DNA of 64,000 bases from contig NZ_JBHYFK010000005.1 in assembly GCF_051859565.1 (NCBI RefSeq), positions 1-64,000 of the forward strand. Direction: 5' to 3'. Each line of letters starts with the position of its first letter. Positions within the stretch are counted from its first letter, which is position 1. Shown here one piece after another: positions 18,837 through 27,164 of the stretch. The stretch comes from Glycocaulis sp051859565. Lineage in GTDB: Bacteria; Pseudomonadota; Alphaproteobacteria; Caulobacterales; Maricaulaceae. The notes under the pieces are model-generated. The model saw nothing but the letters and a program-made list of their open reading frames with translations. It was not told the DNA's origin and did not search any database. The translations under genes and the position numbers were made by a program.

Positions 18837-19742
18837 TCAAGTGCCGGCATATCCCGACGCCTTCAGTCGGTCGGCGTCGAGGCGCGGCGACGCATTGAAG
18901 GCACGCCGGTACTCGCGGCTGAACTGGGACGGGCTCTGATAGCCGACTGCGAACGCAGCGTCGGCGGCGTTCGCATCCGTCGACAGCATGAGCGCGCGGG
19001 CCGCTTCAAGCCGCAGGCGCTTCTGGAACTCGAGCGGGGTCAGGGTCGTGATCGCCTTGAAATGTTCATGCAGGGACGACGGGCTCATACCGGCGGCCGC
19101 AGCGACATCATCCACCCGGATCGGCTTGCGGTAGTTTTCCCGGATGAAAGCAGCCGCACGGCCGACGCGGCCTACATGGCTGTCGCCTTGCGCAATCCGC
19201 CGCAGCGCCGGGCCGTGCGGTCCTTGCAGCAGCCGGTACAGTATCTCCTTCTCGATCAGCGGCGCCAGCACGTCAGCATGCTCCGGCTGGCCGAGCAGGC
19301 TGACCAGCCTGCAAGCTGCATCGCTTAGCTGTTCATCGGCAGGGTGGACGGCGAATACCGGGGCGCTGCCCGTGGCTGCAGGATGGCGTTCGTGCATGAC
19401 CAGCTCTGTCAGTACGACGGGATTGATATCGATCTTGCAGCATAGATAGGGGTCTTGAGCGCTCGCCTGCAGAATCCGCCCGACCAGCGGCAGGTCCACC
19501 GAGACCACCAGATAGCTCGATGCATCATAAATGAGACTTGTGCCCCCGAGGGACACGGTCTTGGTGCCCTGGGCGATCAGGCAAACCGAGGCTTCATAGA
19601 TGCTCGGAAGATCATCGGTTGGCTGGTCTGACCGGATCAGTGTCAGCCGCTCGATCGGGGTGGCATGAATACCGGGCTTCGGCGTGAAACGGAGCATCTG
19701 GCGTGCGAGTTCGGTGCGTTGGGTCATGCATACTTGTTTCAT
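18837..19742 (-). CDS. AraC-family regulator (AraC_N type)
   Basis: This is a 301-aa regulator with an AraC_N-type N-terminal domain (IYEASVCLIAQGTKTVSLGG, about 47-66) and a C-terminal double HTH (VDDVAAAAGMSPSSLHEHFK and FAVGYQSPSQFSREYRRAF). It diverges from the SDR at 19874 across 131 bp, the usual arrangement for this regulator class. The start may be this ATG or the one five codons later (MTQRT); the first has an AGGACAGG-like site. Its sensor domain differs from that of the neighbouring AraC gene, so the two are not recent duplicates. Confidence 0.9.
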   Translation of the reverse strand: MKQVCMTQRTELARQMLRFTPKPGIHATPIERLTLIRSDQPTDDLPSIYEASVCLIAQGTKTVSLGGTSLIYDASSYLVVSVDLPLVGRILQASAQDPYLCCKIDINPVVLTELVMHERHPAATGSAPVFAVHPADEQLSDAACRLVSLLGQPEHADVLAPLIEKEILYRLLQGPHGPALRRIAQGDSHVGRVGRAAAFIRENYRKPIRVDDVAAAAGMSPSSLHEHFKAITTLTPLEFQKRLRLEAARALMLSTDANAADAAFAVGYQSPSQFSREYRRAFNASPRLDADRLKASGYAGT

Positions 19743-19873
19743 GCGCGCCTGTCCTGGCGCAAGCGCCTCCTAGGTTCTGGCGGAGGATCGGGCAATCATT
19801 CCGGGCGATCTGTCTATCGTTTCGTTTCGCTTGCGGCGCATGGTCCGCCCATCCCACAGCGAAAGGAAACACC

Positions 19874-20599
19874 ATGACAGCACTTGCTGGAAAAACCGTC
19901 CTGATCACCGGCGCGTCGAGCGGCATAGGAGAAGCCGCCGTACGCGAGCTCGCCGCGACGGGCGCCAATCTCTTCATTGGAGCGCGGCGGGAAGAGCGGC
20001 TCAGCGCCCTCGCAGCAGAGCTCGGAGGCAATGTCGTCTGGCGCAGGCTCGACGTGACCGACGCGGACGATTTCGATGGGTTCGTGGACGCCGCCGAGGC
20101 TCAGTACGGCCGCATCGACGCCATCGTCAACAATGCCGGCATCATGCCGCTTTCACCGCTTCAGGCTCTAAAGCGCGACGAGTGGAAACGGATGATCGAC
20201 GTCAACATCCACGGCGTCCTGAACGGTATTGCGTCTGTCCTGCCGCGCTTCGTGTCTCAGCGTTCTGGTCATGTGGTGAACGTGGCCTCTGTAGGTGCCC
20301 ACCTCGTCCTTCCCAGCGCCGCTGTCTATTGCGGCACGAAATATGCGGTCTGGGCGATCTCTGAAGGCCTGCGCCAGGAGCATGACGAGGTGCGGTGCAC
20401 GATCATCTGTCCCGGTGTCACCGACACCGAGCTGGGCCATGACATCACGGTGCCAGAGATCGCCGAAGGCCTGAACCAGTGGCGCAAGAAGTCGCTTCGG
20501 CCCGATGCGATCGGGCGGGCGATCCGCTTCGCGCTGGAGCAGCCCGAAGGGGTGGATGTGAACGAGATCATCGTGCGCCCCACCGCGGCGGACATGTGA
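19874..20599 (+). CDS. Short-chain dehydrogenase/reductase
   Basis: This 241-aa classical SDR has TGASSGIG (about 11-18), NNAGIM and YCGTKYAV (catalytic YxxxK). The start has AAAGGA 8 nt upstream; the open frame extends further up but without a start signal. It resembles the NADP-dependent SDRs next to AraC_N regulators (KRDEWKRMIDVNIHGVLNGI). It diverges from such a regulator, and a hairpin follows the stop. Its substrate is probably a small aldehyde or ketone; this is inference. Confidence 0.9.
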   Translation: MTALAGKTVLITGASSGIGEAAVRELAATGANLFIGARREERLSALAAELGGNVVWRRLDVTDADDFDGFVDAAEAQYGRIDAIVNNAGIMPLSPLQALKRDEWKRMIDVNIHGVLNGIASVLPRFVSQRSGHVVNVASVGAHLVLPSAAVYCGTKYAVWAISEGLRQEHDEVRCTIICPGVTDTELGHDITVPEIAEGLNQWRKKSLRPDAIGRAIRFALEQPEGVDVNEIIVRPTAADM

Positions 20600-20610
20600 T
20601 CACGGGCAAT

Positions 20611-20642
20611 GCCGATGGACCGGCCTCCGCCCGTCCATCGGC
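20611..20642 (+). terminator. Hairpin after SDR gene
   Basis: GCCGATGGAC (20611-20620) pairs perfectly with 20633-20642 across a 12-nt loop, 12 bp after the SDR stop. No T-run follows, so termination is possible but not certain. Confidence 0.5.
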
Positions 20643-21203
20643 GGCGCCGGTTCCTTGAACTGGCTGGCACGCTGCGCGACGAGGAACCGTACACAGCTTC
20701 ATTGGCCTGGCTAAAAGCTCAGTAGAAGCCCGTGCTTTCAAAGAGAACTGGCGGAGAGGAAGGGAGCCAAATTGCTTTCAGAATTTGTACTGCTGACATA
20801 ATATCAATATGTTAATGGCCGTCGATTTTCGCATTGTGCAGCAAAATGTGCAGCAAATTGAACAGCAGATTTTATGACCTTATTTGTGGTGTCCATATAC
20901 CCCGAAACAAGTGATACAGTGCTGTAAGGCAACGCGGGAACGCTTCCACGCCTCCCATGTCGCGGTGAATAGGTATTCGTCACCATATGGGGATTGCAGT
21001 TTTGCCGGGGCACAGGGTTAGCCGCCGACGGCACCGCGCCCTTCGCGTGCTCAATGCGTTGTTTCGTCAGGGTCGGTATCGGTGCGTGATCCGGGCAGGC
21101 CGGTGATCGTCTTGCCCAATTGAAGTCGGATATGATGGCTCCGAAAAAGCTTGAGCTGGCTCGCGCGAATGCGGGTCCGTGGGCGCGGCGTGTCGTCCGC
21201 CTG
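20643..21203. other. Gene-poor stretch, no convincing coding sequence
   Basis: About 560 bp holds only unsupported short open frames. It is more AT-rich than its surroundings around 20790-20900 and contains a near-tandem GTGCAGCAAA (about 20835-20860). No tRNA, integrase or insertion-sequence end was recognised. It could be the decayed remains of an inserted element. Confidence 0.4.
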
Positions 21204-21335
21204 CTAGCCGAACAGCTTGAAACAGGCCCAGATCACGACGGCCCAGAAAATCCCATTCGTTACGACCACAAAAGCAATCAGCCGTCGTGTCGACCAACGC
21301 GGGAGTTTTTCAAATATCACATAAGGGTTGGTCAT
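21204..21335 (-). CDS. Small single-span membrane protein (43 aa)
   Basis: An open frame runs from an ATG at 21335 to a TAG at 21204. The predicted peptide starts MTNPYVIFEKLPRWSTRRL, continues with an uninterrupted hydrophobic stretch (about residues 19-41, rich in V, I, F and W) and ends in KLFG. The basic residues before the hydrophobic segment give a plausible N-in orientation. A GGGAAG lies about 7 nt upstream. The amphipathic start followed by one clean membrane span is unlikely in random GC-rich sequence. No family was recognised. It is alone in a gene-poor stretch. Confidence 0.55.
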   Translation of the reverse strand: MTNPYVIFEKLPRWSTRRLIAFVVVTNGIFWAVVIWACFKLFG

Positions 21336-21764
21336 GGATCGCTTCCCGTTGGCATGCTCTGTCCAAGCTGACCTGAATAGGCAAAGACAATCATACCCTA
21401 CAACAAGCCCTGCCGCCAGATGCCTTCCCGGGGGCTGGCCTTTCAGTGCCTGGAGACGGGGCGCTGACCGGGGAAGACGTCAGCGCGATCTTTGCCGTGA
21501 TCAAGCAGGAGTTGGCACACCCTGCTGAAGTCGGCGCGTTCGATCAGGAAATCTGAAGATGGGAAATCCGCGCAGGGCGCAGGTATGCGTTGAGCACAAC
21601 GCGCTGCTAGGCAGATATGCCTCAACACTGTGCGAGTAGATCCTCTCTTGAATGGGTCATTAAACTTTGCGTTGTCAGTAGGCGGCCTCCTAGTCTACCA
21701 AGCCTGCCGGGCAGGGGTCGAGGCCGGCAGAAGCGCTTGCAAGCACCGAGGGGAGCATACGCAC
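21336..21764. other. Intergenic region upstream of galU
   Basis: About 430 bp without a supported gene. A plus-strand frame ending near 21556 encodes a peptide ending HPAEVGAFDQEI but has no start codon with a ribosome site, so it may be a remnant. The galU promoter should lie in the last 100 bp; no clear -35/-10 pair was found. Confidence 0.4.
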
Positions 21765-22643
21765 ATGACAATTCAGCCGGTCCGCAAGGCCGTCCTTCCC
21801 GTTGCCGGTCTTGGCACGCGCGTCCTTCCCGCCACCAAGGTGATGCCCAAGGAAATGCTGCCCGTCTTTGACCGGCCGGCGATCCACTACGTCGTCGACG
21901 AGGCGCGCGCGGCAGGCATCGAGCACTTTGTTTTCGTCACCGGGCGCAACAAGGCCTCGATCGAGGATTATTTCGACACCGCCTACGAGCTGGAAATGAC
22001 GCTGGAGGCCAAGGGCAAGACGAAGCTGCTTGAAGAGCTGCGCGCCGACCTGCCCGCGCCCGGCGCGTGCAGCTTTGTACGCCAGCAGGCCCCGCTGGGT
22101 CTTGGCCATGCGGTGTGGTGCGCGCGCGACATTATTGGTGATGAACCGTTTGCCGTCCTCCTGCCCGACATGATCATGCGCGCCGAGACGCCCTGCCTTG
22201 CCGCCATGGTACAGGCCCACAAGGTGACGGGCGGCAATATCATCGCGGTGGAGGAAGTGCCGATGGAGGAGGTCAGCTCCTATGGCATTATCGAGCCGGG
22301 CCAGCGCAAGGGCGATCTGATCGAGATGCGCGGCATGGTGGAAAAGCCTGCCATCGCCGATGCTCCGTCCAATCTGATGATTTCAGGGCGCTATATCCTG
22401 CAGCCGGAGATTTTCCACGCGCTGGAAGAGCAAAAGCCCGGCGCGGGCGGCGAGATCCAGCTGACCGATGCCATGCTGAAGCTGATGGAAACCAGCCCCT
22501 TCCACGCCTTGCCCTTTACCGGCGAAACCTTCGATACCGGCTCCAAGACCGGATATTTGCGCGCCGCCGCCGCTTTCGGCCTTGGCGATCCCGAACATGG
22601 CGCTGAAGTGCGCCGCATCCTCGAAGCGCTGCTGAAAGGGTAG
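21765..22643 (+). CDS. galU: UTP--glucose-1-phosphate uridylyltransferase
   Basis: This 292-aa enzyme makes UDP-glucose from UTP and glucose-1-phosphate for envelope polysaccharides. The N-terminus KAVLPVAGLGTRVLPATKVMPKEMLPV is the nucleotidyltransferase signature loop. YGIIEPG and GTGGEIQLTDA-like stretches (AGGEIQLTDAM) are conserved in GalU. Length matches the family (about 290). The ATG was chosen because it directly precedes the signature and has GAGGGGAG 8 nt upstream; the longer open frame adds 45 unlikely residues. It appears monocistronic and is convergent with the tRNA. Confidence 0.97.
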   Translation: MTIQPVRKAVLPVAGLGTRVLPATKVMPKEMLPVFDRPAIHYVVDEARAAGIEHFVFVTGRNKASIEDYFDTAYELEMTLEAKGKTKLLEELRADLPAPGACSFVRQQAPLGLGHAVWCARDIIGDEPFAVLLPDMIMRAETPCLAAMVQAHKVTGGNIIAVEEVPMEEVSSYGIIEPGQRKGDLIEMRGMVEKPAIADAPSNLMISGRYILQPEIFHALEEQKPGAGGEIQLTDAMLKLMETSPFHALPFTGETFDTGSKTGYLRAAAAFGLGDPEHGAEVRRILEALLKG

Positions 22644-22778
22644 GGGGCGGGCTGCAGTCAGGCCAGCCGGGCCGTGATCCGATGACACATACCGAACCCG
22701 CAGGGTTCGCAAGCGCGACCGCGCGCCCGCAGCGTCAGCGAGGACCGACCGAGCGGATGCGAGGGAGGACAGGAAAAA

Positions 22779-22855
22779 TGGTGGGCCCGGAGGGACTCGA
22801 ACCCCCAACCAAGCGGTTATGAGCCGCCGGCTCTGACCAGTTGAGCTACAGGCCC
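22779..22855 (-). tRNA. tRNA-Ile(CAT), lysidine-type
   Basis: A 77-nt cloverleaf with encoded CCA. The acceptor GGGCCTG pairs with CGGGCCC, the anticodon loop is CTCATAA, and the T-arm is GGGGGTTCGAGTCCC. The CAT anticodon could mean methionine or isoleucine. C4-G69 and C5-G68 in the acceptor stem are the known determinants for TilS, which favours tRNA-Ile2 reading AUA after lysidine modification. Five T follow the gene on its strand. Confidence 0.92.
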
Positions 22856-23095
22856 ACCGTAGCGCCCTGATAGCGCAGGCTGGCGGGAGGGGGAAGCGCG
22901 CGCTTCACGCCAACTTCCGTCTCCCTCTCCGCCACATCGCCATTGCCGCGCCACCACCCCGCCTTGCTTTTGCCTCGCGTGCATGGGGAGATGGGAAAAT
23001 CGCGGTGCAACGCGGACGATGCCGGATCGTTATCCGGTCCGGGGCGCGGGAGGGTTTCGCCTGCGCGCGATACGGATTGAAAGCGGAGATTGAAA

Positions 23096-23875
23096 ATGAA
23101 CCATAGTTCAAACGTTACGCCGGCCCGTGTGGCCTTGCGGCGGCGCCTGACTGGTGCGGCTCTGGCCGCCGGTCTGCTGCTGGGTGCAGCGGCGATGATG
23201 CCGGTGCCTGCCCTCGCGCAGGCGCAGACAGAAACGCAAGAGGGCCGCCTGTCCCTGTCGGCGCAGGGCGAGGTGCGCATCGCGCCGGACATGGCCACGG
23301 TCAGCGCCGGTGCGCAGACCCGCGCCGACACCGCAGCCGAGGCACTGGCCGCCAATGCGCGGGCCATGTCGGGCGTGTTTCAGGCGCTGGAGCGGGCAGG
23401 CATTGCCCGGCGTGATATCCAGACCTCCGGCCTGTCGCTCAACGCGGTCTACGCACCCTACGATTCTTCCGAGCGCGGGCGCGAACAGCGCATTGTCGGC
23501 TATGAAGCCAGCAATACCGTGCGCGTGATCGTGCGCGACATGGACCGTGTGGGCCGCACGATTGATGCGCTGGTGTCCTCCGGGGCCAACCAGCTGCAGG
23601 GCGTGAACTTCACCCATTCCGATCCGGCGCAGGCGCGCGACGAAGCCCGCCGCCGCGCGGTGAACGAGCTCAATCGCCTGCGCTCTCTCTATGCAGAGGC
23701 AGCCGGCATCTCTACGGGGCGGCTTATCTCGCTGAGCGAGAGCAGCTCCAGCCAGCCTTATCCGATGATGTATGCCCGCGCCGAATCCCTGGCCATGGAT
23801 GCGGGCACCGAAGTGGCACCGGGAGAGATCACGATCTCGGTGAACGTGGATGCAGTCTGGGCCATTCAGCCCTGA
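23096..23875 (+). CDS. SIMPL-domain (DUF541) periplasmic protein
   Basis: This 259-aa exported protein has a long basic N-region and signal peptide ending at ALA|Q (about residue 40), then a SIMPL domain (LSLSAQGEVRIAPDMATVSAGA to ITISVNVDAVWAI). Family members (for example E. coli YggE) form periplasmic oligomers of poorly defined role, sometimes linked to oxidative stress. The ATG has GCGGAG 7 nt upstream; an in-frame TTG two codons earlier is less likely. It is convergent with the HAD gene 9 bp away. Confidence 0.92.
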   Translation: MNHSSNVTPARVALRRRLTGAALAAGLLLGAAAMMPVPALAQAQTETQEGRLSLSAQGEVRIAPDMATVSAGAQTRADTAAEALAANARAMSGVFQALERAGIARRDIQTSGLSLNAVYAPYDSSERGREQRIVGYEASNTVRVIVRDMDRVGRTIDALVSSGANQLQGVNFTHSDPAQARDEARRRAVNELNRLRSLYAEAAGISTGRLISLSESSSSQPYPMMYARAESLAMDAGTEVAPGEITISVNVDAVWAIQP

Positions 23876-23884
23876 TAGAAGCGC

Positions 23885-24715
23885 CTACCAGACAAGGTCC
23901 GGGGCCTGCCAGCGCGGGCCCCGGCTGTCCGGCCAGCTGATCTCGCCGGAATTGATCCCGCCGGTGATGAACAGGCAATCCAGCCCTTCGCGGTTCGCCC
24001 CTGCCAGATCCGTAGCCGGTCCGTCGCCAATAGCCAGAATACGTGCCTTGGGCGGCGTTTCGCCGGAAAGCCGGGCCAGCGCCTCATAGGCCAGCTCATA
24101 GATCGGCGCATGCGGCTTGCCGGCATAGAGGGCGGTGCCGCCCAGCGCCTCATAGGCTTCAGCCAGCGCACCTGCGCAATAGAGCAGCCGCCCGCCGGGC
24201 CCCTGAACCACTATGTCAGGATTGGCGCAGACCATGGGCAGGTCAAGCGCCGCTGCCTCTTCCAGAAGCCCGGCATAATCCTCCGGCGTCTCTGTGAGAT
24301 AATCGACGAGGCCCGTGCAGGAGACGAGTTTTGCATTCTGCAGGGCGGCAAACTCCAGCCCGGTGCCAGCATAGATAGGATCATCAAAGTCCGGCCCCAG
24401 CTTGTAGGCCGGGCCGGTGCCGAAGCGTGACAACAGGGCGTGCGTGGCATCGCCGGAGGTGACAACGGCGTCCCACACGCCATCCGGCGCGCCCATGCCT
24501 TTCAGGAAGCGCTCCAGCGAGGGTGCGCGGCGCGGCGAGTTGGAAACCAGGCAGACCCGGCCCCCCTGTTGCCGGAAGTGGACCAGCGCATCCAGCGCTG
24601 GCCCGATCAGGCTCTCTCCGTCACGGATGACACCCCAGACATCGCACAGAACGGCGTCATACTGACCGGCCAGCGCGCCAAGGCGCGCTGGCGCTGAAAC
24701 GTCAGATACGAGCAT
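23885..24715 (-). CDS. HAD-superfamily class IIA hydrolase
   Basis: This 276-aa phosphatase-like protein has the HAD motifs DVWGVIRDG (motif I), VSNSPRR (motif II) and GDGPATDLAGA (motif IV), with a class IIA cap. It resembles the alphaproteobacterial TIGR01459 family near the NagD group, which dephosphorylates small sugar or nucleotide phosphates. Its ATG overlaps the mlaC stop as TGATG, so it is the third gene of the mlaA-mlaC operon. Its substrate and any link to lipid transport are unknown. Confidence 0.9.
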   Translation of the reverse strand: MLVSDVSAPARLGALAGQYDAVLCDVWGVIRDGESLIGPALDALVHFRQQGGRVCLVSNSPRRAPSLERFLKGMGAPDGVWDAVVTSGDATHALLSRFGTGPAYKLGPDFDDPIYAGTGLEFAALQNAKLVSCTGLVDYLTETPEDYAGLLEEAAALDLPMVCANPDIVVQGPGGRLLYCAGALAEAYEALGGTALYAGKPHAPIYELAYEALARLSGETPPKARILAIGDGPATDLAGANREGLDCLFITGGINSGEISWPDSRGPRWQAPDLVW

Positions 24716-25335
24716 CACTGCATGCGCTGGCGCAGGGCGCGCGTTGCGGCGCTGACATCACCGCGGGCATTGCCGATAATGCTGGTGATCTCCTCGCGCT
24801 GGGTCTGGGCGAGCCACACACCCATCACTTCGGCGTCGACGACCTTCATGCCGTCATCACTGCTCATCACACGCCAGTTCACCGGCACGTTCTCACCATT
24901 CCCGTTGCCGCGCACGGTGGAGCGGACAATGAAGTCGCCCGGCGAACGCGTGACAGAGCCGGTTACCTCCAGCGTCTGACCTGCGTAATTGCCCAGCTCA
25001 CGCTCATACACATTGATGGCGAACTCCCGGAACACGGTCCGGAACTCCTCCAGTTCTGCCTCGTCCGCGCCACGGCGATAGCGTCCAAGCACGAAGTTCG
25101 TGATGCGTGGCACATCGGCCAGGAGGTCCACCCGTTCGCGGAAATTGCGTTTCAGGGTTTCCTCGTCGAGCTCACCTTCGTTATAGGCCTGCAGGGCGTT
25201 GATAACCTCTTGTGCTTCGCGCTGGACAAAGCCTTCTGCCTCGCTGGCGCTTTGCGCGGGCGAAGGCTGGGCGAAAGCGAGCAGGGCGAAGGCCGCAACA
25301 AGGCCGGTGGCCGAAAGTCTGAATAATTGGAGCAT
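24715..25335 (-). CDS. mlaC: MlaC phospholipid-binding periplasmic shuttle
   Basis: This 206-aa secreted protein of the MlaC/Ttg2D family carries phospholipid between the outer-membrane MlaA complex and the inner-membrane MlaFEDB transporter. A signal peptide ends near SPAQSA (about 30). The MlaC fold follows, with LADVPRITNFVLGRYRRGADEAELEEF and a C-terminal MKVVDAEVMGVWLAQTQREEI, typical of the family. The start was set at the ATG with AGGAAAT upstream. It lies 37 bp downstream of mlaA. The transporter genes are not in the window. Confidence 0.93.
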   Translation of the reverse strand: MLQLFRLSATGLVAAFALLAFAQPSPAQSASEAEGFVQREAQEVINALQAYNEGELDEETLKRNFRERVDLLADVPRITNFVLGRYRRGADEAELEEFRTVFREFAINVYERELGNYAGQTLEVTGSVTRSPGDFIVRSTVRGNGNGENVPVNWRVMSSDDGMKVVDAEVMGVWLAQTQREEITSIIGNARGDVSAATRALRQRMQ

Positions 25336-25372
25336 ATTTCCTGTCCTGGTAGCTGGCGTGGCTCCCATCACG

Positions 25373-26095
25373 TCAGTCGAAATCGGGCAGATCATCAAAG
25401 TCCTGCGCTGTTTCCAGCGCATTGGCCCGGTTCTGCCGGTAGACCGAGCGCAACTGAACGTAGGGGTCGATGGCACTACGTTCCAGACTCTGGAAGGTTT
25501 CATCAAGCTGCAGCCGGACATCTATGGCAAAAATGCCCCGGTAGACCCAGATCGCCTCGGTCTCGCGGACATCCTCGACCCAGTAGGTGGGGTGGGGATA
25601 ACGGTCCACAAACCGGCCAAACGTGTCGCGCACGCTGGACGGGCCGAGGAAGGGTAAGACCATGTAGGGTCCGCTCTCCACGCCCCAGTGTCCGAGTGTC
25701 AGGCCGAAATCGGTATCCCGGCGCGCGATATTGGCTTCACTGGCGACGTCAAACAGTCCGCCCACGCCGACAATCGTGTTCAGGCCAAAGCGGCTGGCGG
25801 TCGCGAAGGCGTCGCCCGGCCGCCCTTGCAGCAGCAGGTTGGCAAACACCACCGGCTCGTTGAGATTTCTCAGCGCATTGCGCACGCCCTTGCGCGCTGG
25901 CGACGGCACCGCATCGCGATAGGCGTAGGCGACGGGGGCGATGACAGCGTCATCCGCGGCCGCGTTGAAACTGAACACCGCCCGGTTCAGCGGCTCGAAC
26001 GGATCGTTGGCCTGAAGGGATTCCGGGCGCGTGGTGCAGGCCGCCAGAGCGAGTCCGGCGAGGACTGCAGATCCTGCAAGGCGTAGTTGGCGCAT
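25373..26095 (-). CDS. mlaA: MlaA (VacJ) outer-membrane lipoprotein
   Basis: This 240-aa lipoprotein (lipobox LAAC, C20) is the outer-membrane component that removes misplaced phospholipid from the outer leaflet. The signature NDPFEPLNRAVFSFN follows the signal, and LGLTLGHWGVESGPYMVLPFLGPSSVRDTFG is the conserved core. Its start is the ATG after an in-frame TTG. It heads the operon mlaA-mlaC-HAD. It diverges from metF across 174 bp, which carries a palindromic operator nearer metF. Confidence 0.95.
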   Translation of the reverse strand: MRQLRLAGSAVLAGLALAACTTRPESLQANDPFEPLNRAVFSFNAAADDAVIAPVAYAYRDAVPSPARKGVRNALRNLNEPVVFANLLLQGRPGDAFATASRFGLNTIVGVGGLFDVASEANIARRDTDFGLTLGHWGVESGPYMVLPFLGPSSVRDTFGRFVDRYPHPTYWVEDVRETEAIWVYRGIFAIDVRLQLDETFQSLERSAIDPYVQLRSVYRQNRANALETAQDFDDLPDFD

Positions 26096-26224
26096 CAATC
26101 GTGTTTCCCTTCAAGCGCGGCTGTCTGCCCGATGCCCCCGCATCCAGCACATCTAGATAAGGCGTCTGTGCGTTTTGCCAAAGATCGATTTGCGCCTTTG
26201 GCATTGAAGCATGCCAGATAATCG

Positions 26225-26242
26225 CATAAAGATATCCTTATG
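26225..26242. promoter_or_regulatory. Palindromic operator upstream of metF
   Basis: An 18-bp palindrome CATAAAGATATCCTTATG with one mismatched pair lies 28 bp before the metF ATG. From memory this resembles sites of the ArsR-type SAH/SAM-responsive regulators (SahR/SamR) that control methionine genes in alphaproteobacteria. No such regulator gene is in the window. Confidence 0.65.
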
Positions 26243-26269
26243 TAGTTGTTTGTGATGCGAGGCGGCACC

Positions 26270-27160
26270 ATGCCCGATGGGCGCAACCTGCCGGTCCGGC
26301 CCGGCCCGGCCATATCCTTCGAGTTTTTCCCGCCCAAGAGCGAGGCGATGGAAGAGCGGCTGTGGGATTCCATCTCCCGGCTGGCCCCGCTCGACCCGCT
26401 CTATGTGTCGGTGACGTATGGGGCGGGCGGCTCGACGCGTGACCGGACGCACCGCACGGTGCGCCGCATCGTGGAAGAAACGTCGCTGAAGCCGGCTGCG
26501 CACCTGACCTGTGTGGATGCGCGCTGCGACGAGGTCGACGAGGTCATCCGTGATTACTGGGCGGCGGGCGTGCGCCATATCGTGGCGCTGCGCGGCGATC
26601 CGCCCAGCGGGGTTGGTGATCGTTATGAGCCGTTCGATGGCGGCTACGCCAATGCCGCTGAGCTGGCTGCCGGCATCCGCAAGCTTGGTGATTTCGAGGT
26701 GTCAGTTGGCTGCTATCCGGAAAAGCACCCCGAAAGCGCGAGCTTTGACCACGATATCGATCTTCTCAAAGCCAAGATCGACAATGGCGCAACGCGCGCC
26801 ATCACCCAGTTCTTCTTCGATGCGGATGTGTATTTCCGCTATCTGGACCGGGTGCGCAAAGCGGGCATTGATATCCCCATCGTGCCGGGCATCATGATGC
26901 AGTCGAATTTTGAGGGGCTGGTGCGTATGGCGGGACTGTGCGGCGCCACCATCCCGGCGCGCCTGTTTGACCTGTTCGACGGGCTGGAAAGCGATCCGGG
27001 TACACGCGAACTGCTGACCGCCAATGTGGTCGCTGATCTGTGCCATGATCTGTGCGACCAGGGCGTTGACCAGCTCCACTTCTACACCCTGAACCGGGCC
27101 GAGCTGGCGCTGGCGACCTGCCGGCTCCTGGGTGTGCGTCCGGTGGAAATGGCGGCCTGA
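26270..27160 (+). CDS. metF: 5,10-methylenetetrahydrofolate reductase
   Basis: This 296-aa flavin TIM-barrel enzyme reduces methylene-THF to methyl-THF, the methyl donor for MetH. SFEFFPPKSEAMEERLW near the N-terminus contains the catalytic glutamate. HLTCVDARCDEVDEVI, VALRGDPP and the C-terminal FYTLNRAELAL are conserved. The start has GCGAGG 8 nt upstream; longer in-frame starts (ATG 26255, TTG 26246) are less likely. It is 4 bp before metH, so folate reduction and homocysteine methylation are made together. A palindrome lies just upstream. Confidence 0.96.
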   Translation: MPDGRNLPVRPGPAISFEFFPPKSEAMEERLWDSISRLAPLDPLYVSVTYGAGGSTRDRTHRTVRRIVEETSLKPAAHLTCVDARCDEVDEVIRDYWAAGVRHIVALRGDPPSGVGDRYEPFDGGYANAAELAAGIRKLGDFEVSVGCYPEKHPESASFDHDIDLLKAKIDNGATRAITQFFFDADVYFRYLDRVRKAGIDIPIVPGIMMQSNFEGLVRMAGLCGATIPARLFDLFDGLESDPGTRELLTANVVADLCHDLCDQGVDQLHFYTLNRAELALATCRLLGVRPVEMAA

Positions 27161-27164
27161 TCCC

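Noticed and set aside
20804..21034. 76-codon minus-strand frame in the gene-poor region
   Set aside because: The product lacks secondary-structure logic or motifs, and no ribosome site is evident. A phage-integrase remnant was considered but no catalytic motif is visible.
21380..21556. Plus-strand frame ending HPAEVGAFDQEI before galU
   Set aside because: No start codon with a ribosome site; kept only as a possible remnant.
22779..22855. Elongator tRNA-Met
   Set aside because: The C4-G69 and C5-G68 acceptor pairs match the TilS substrate, so tRNA-Ile(CAT) is preferred.
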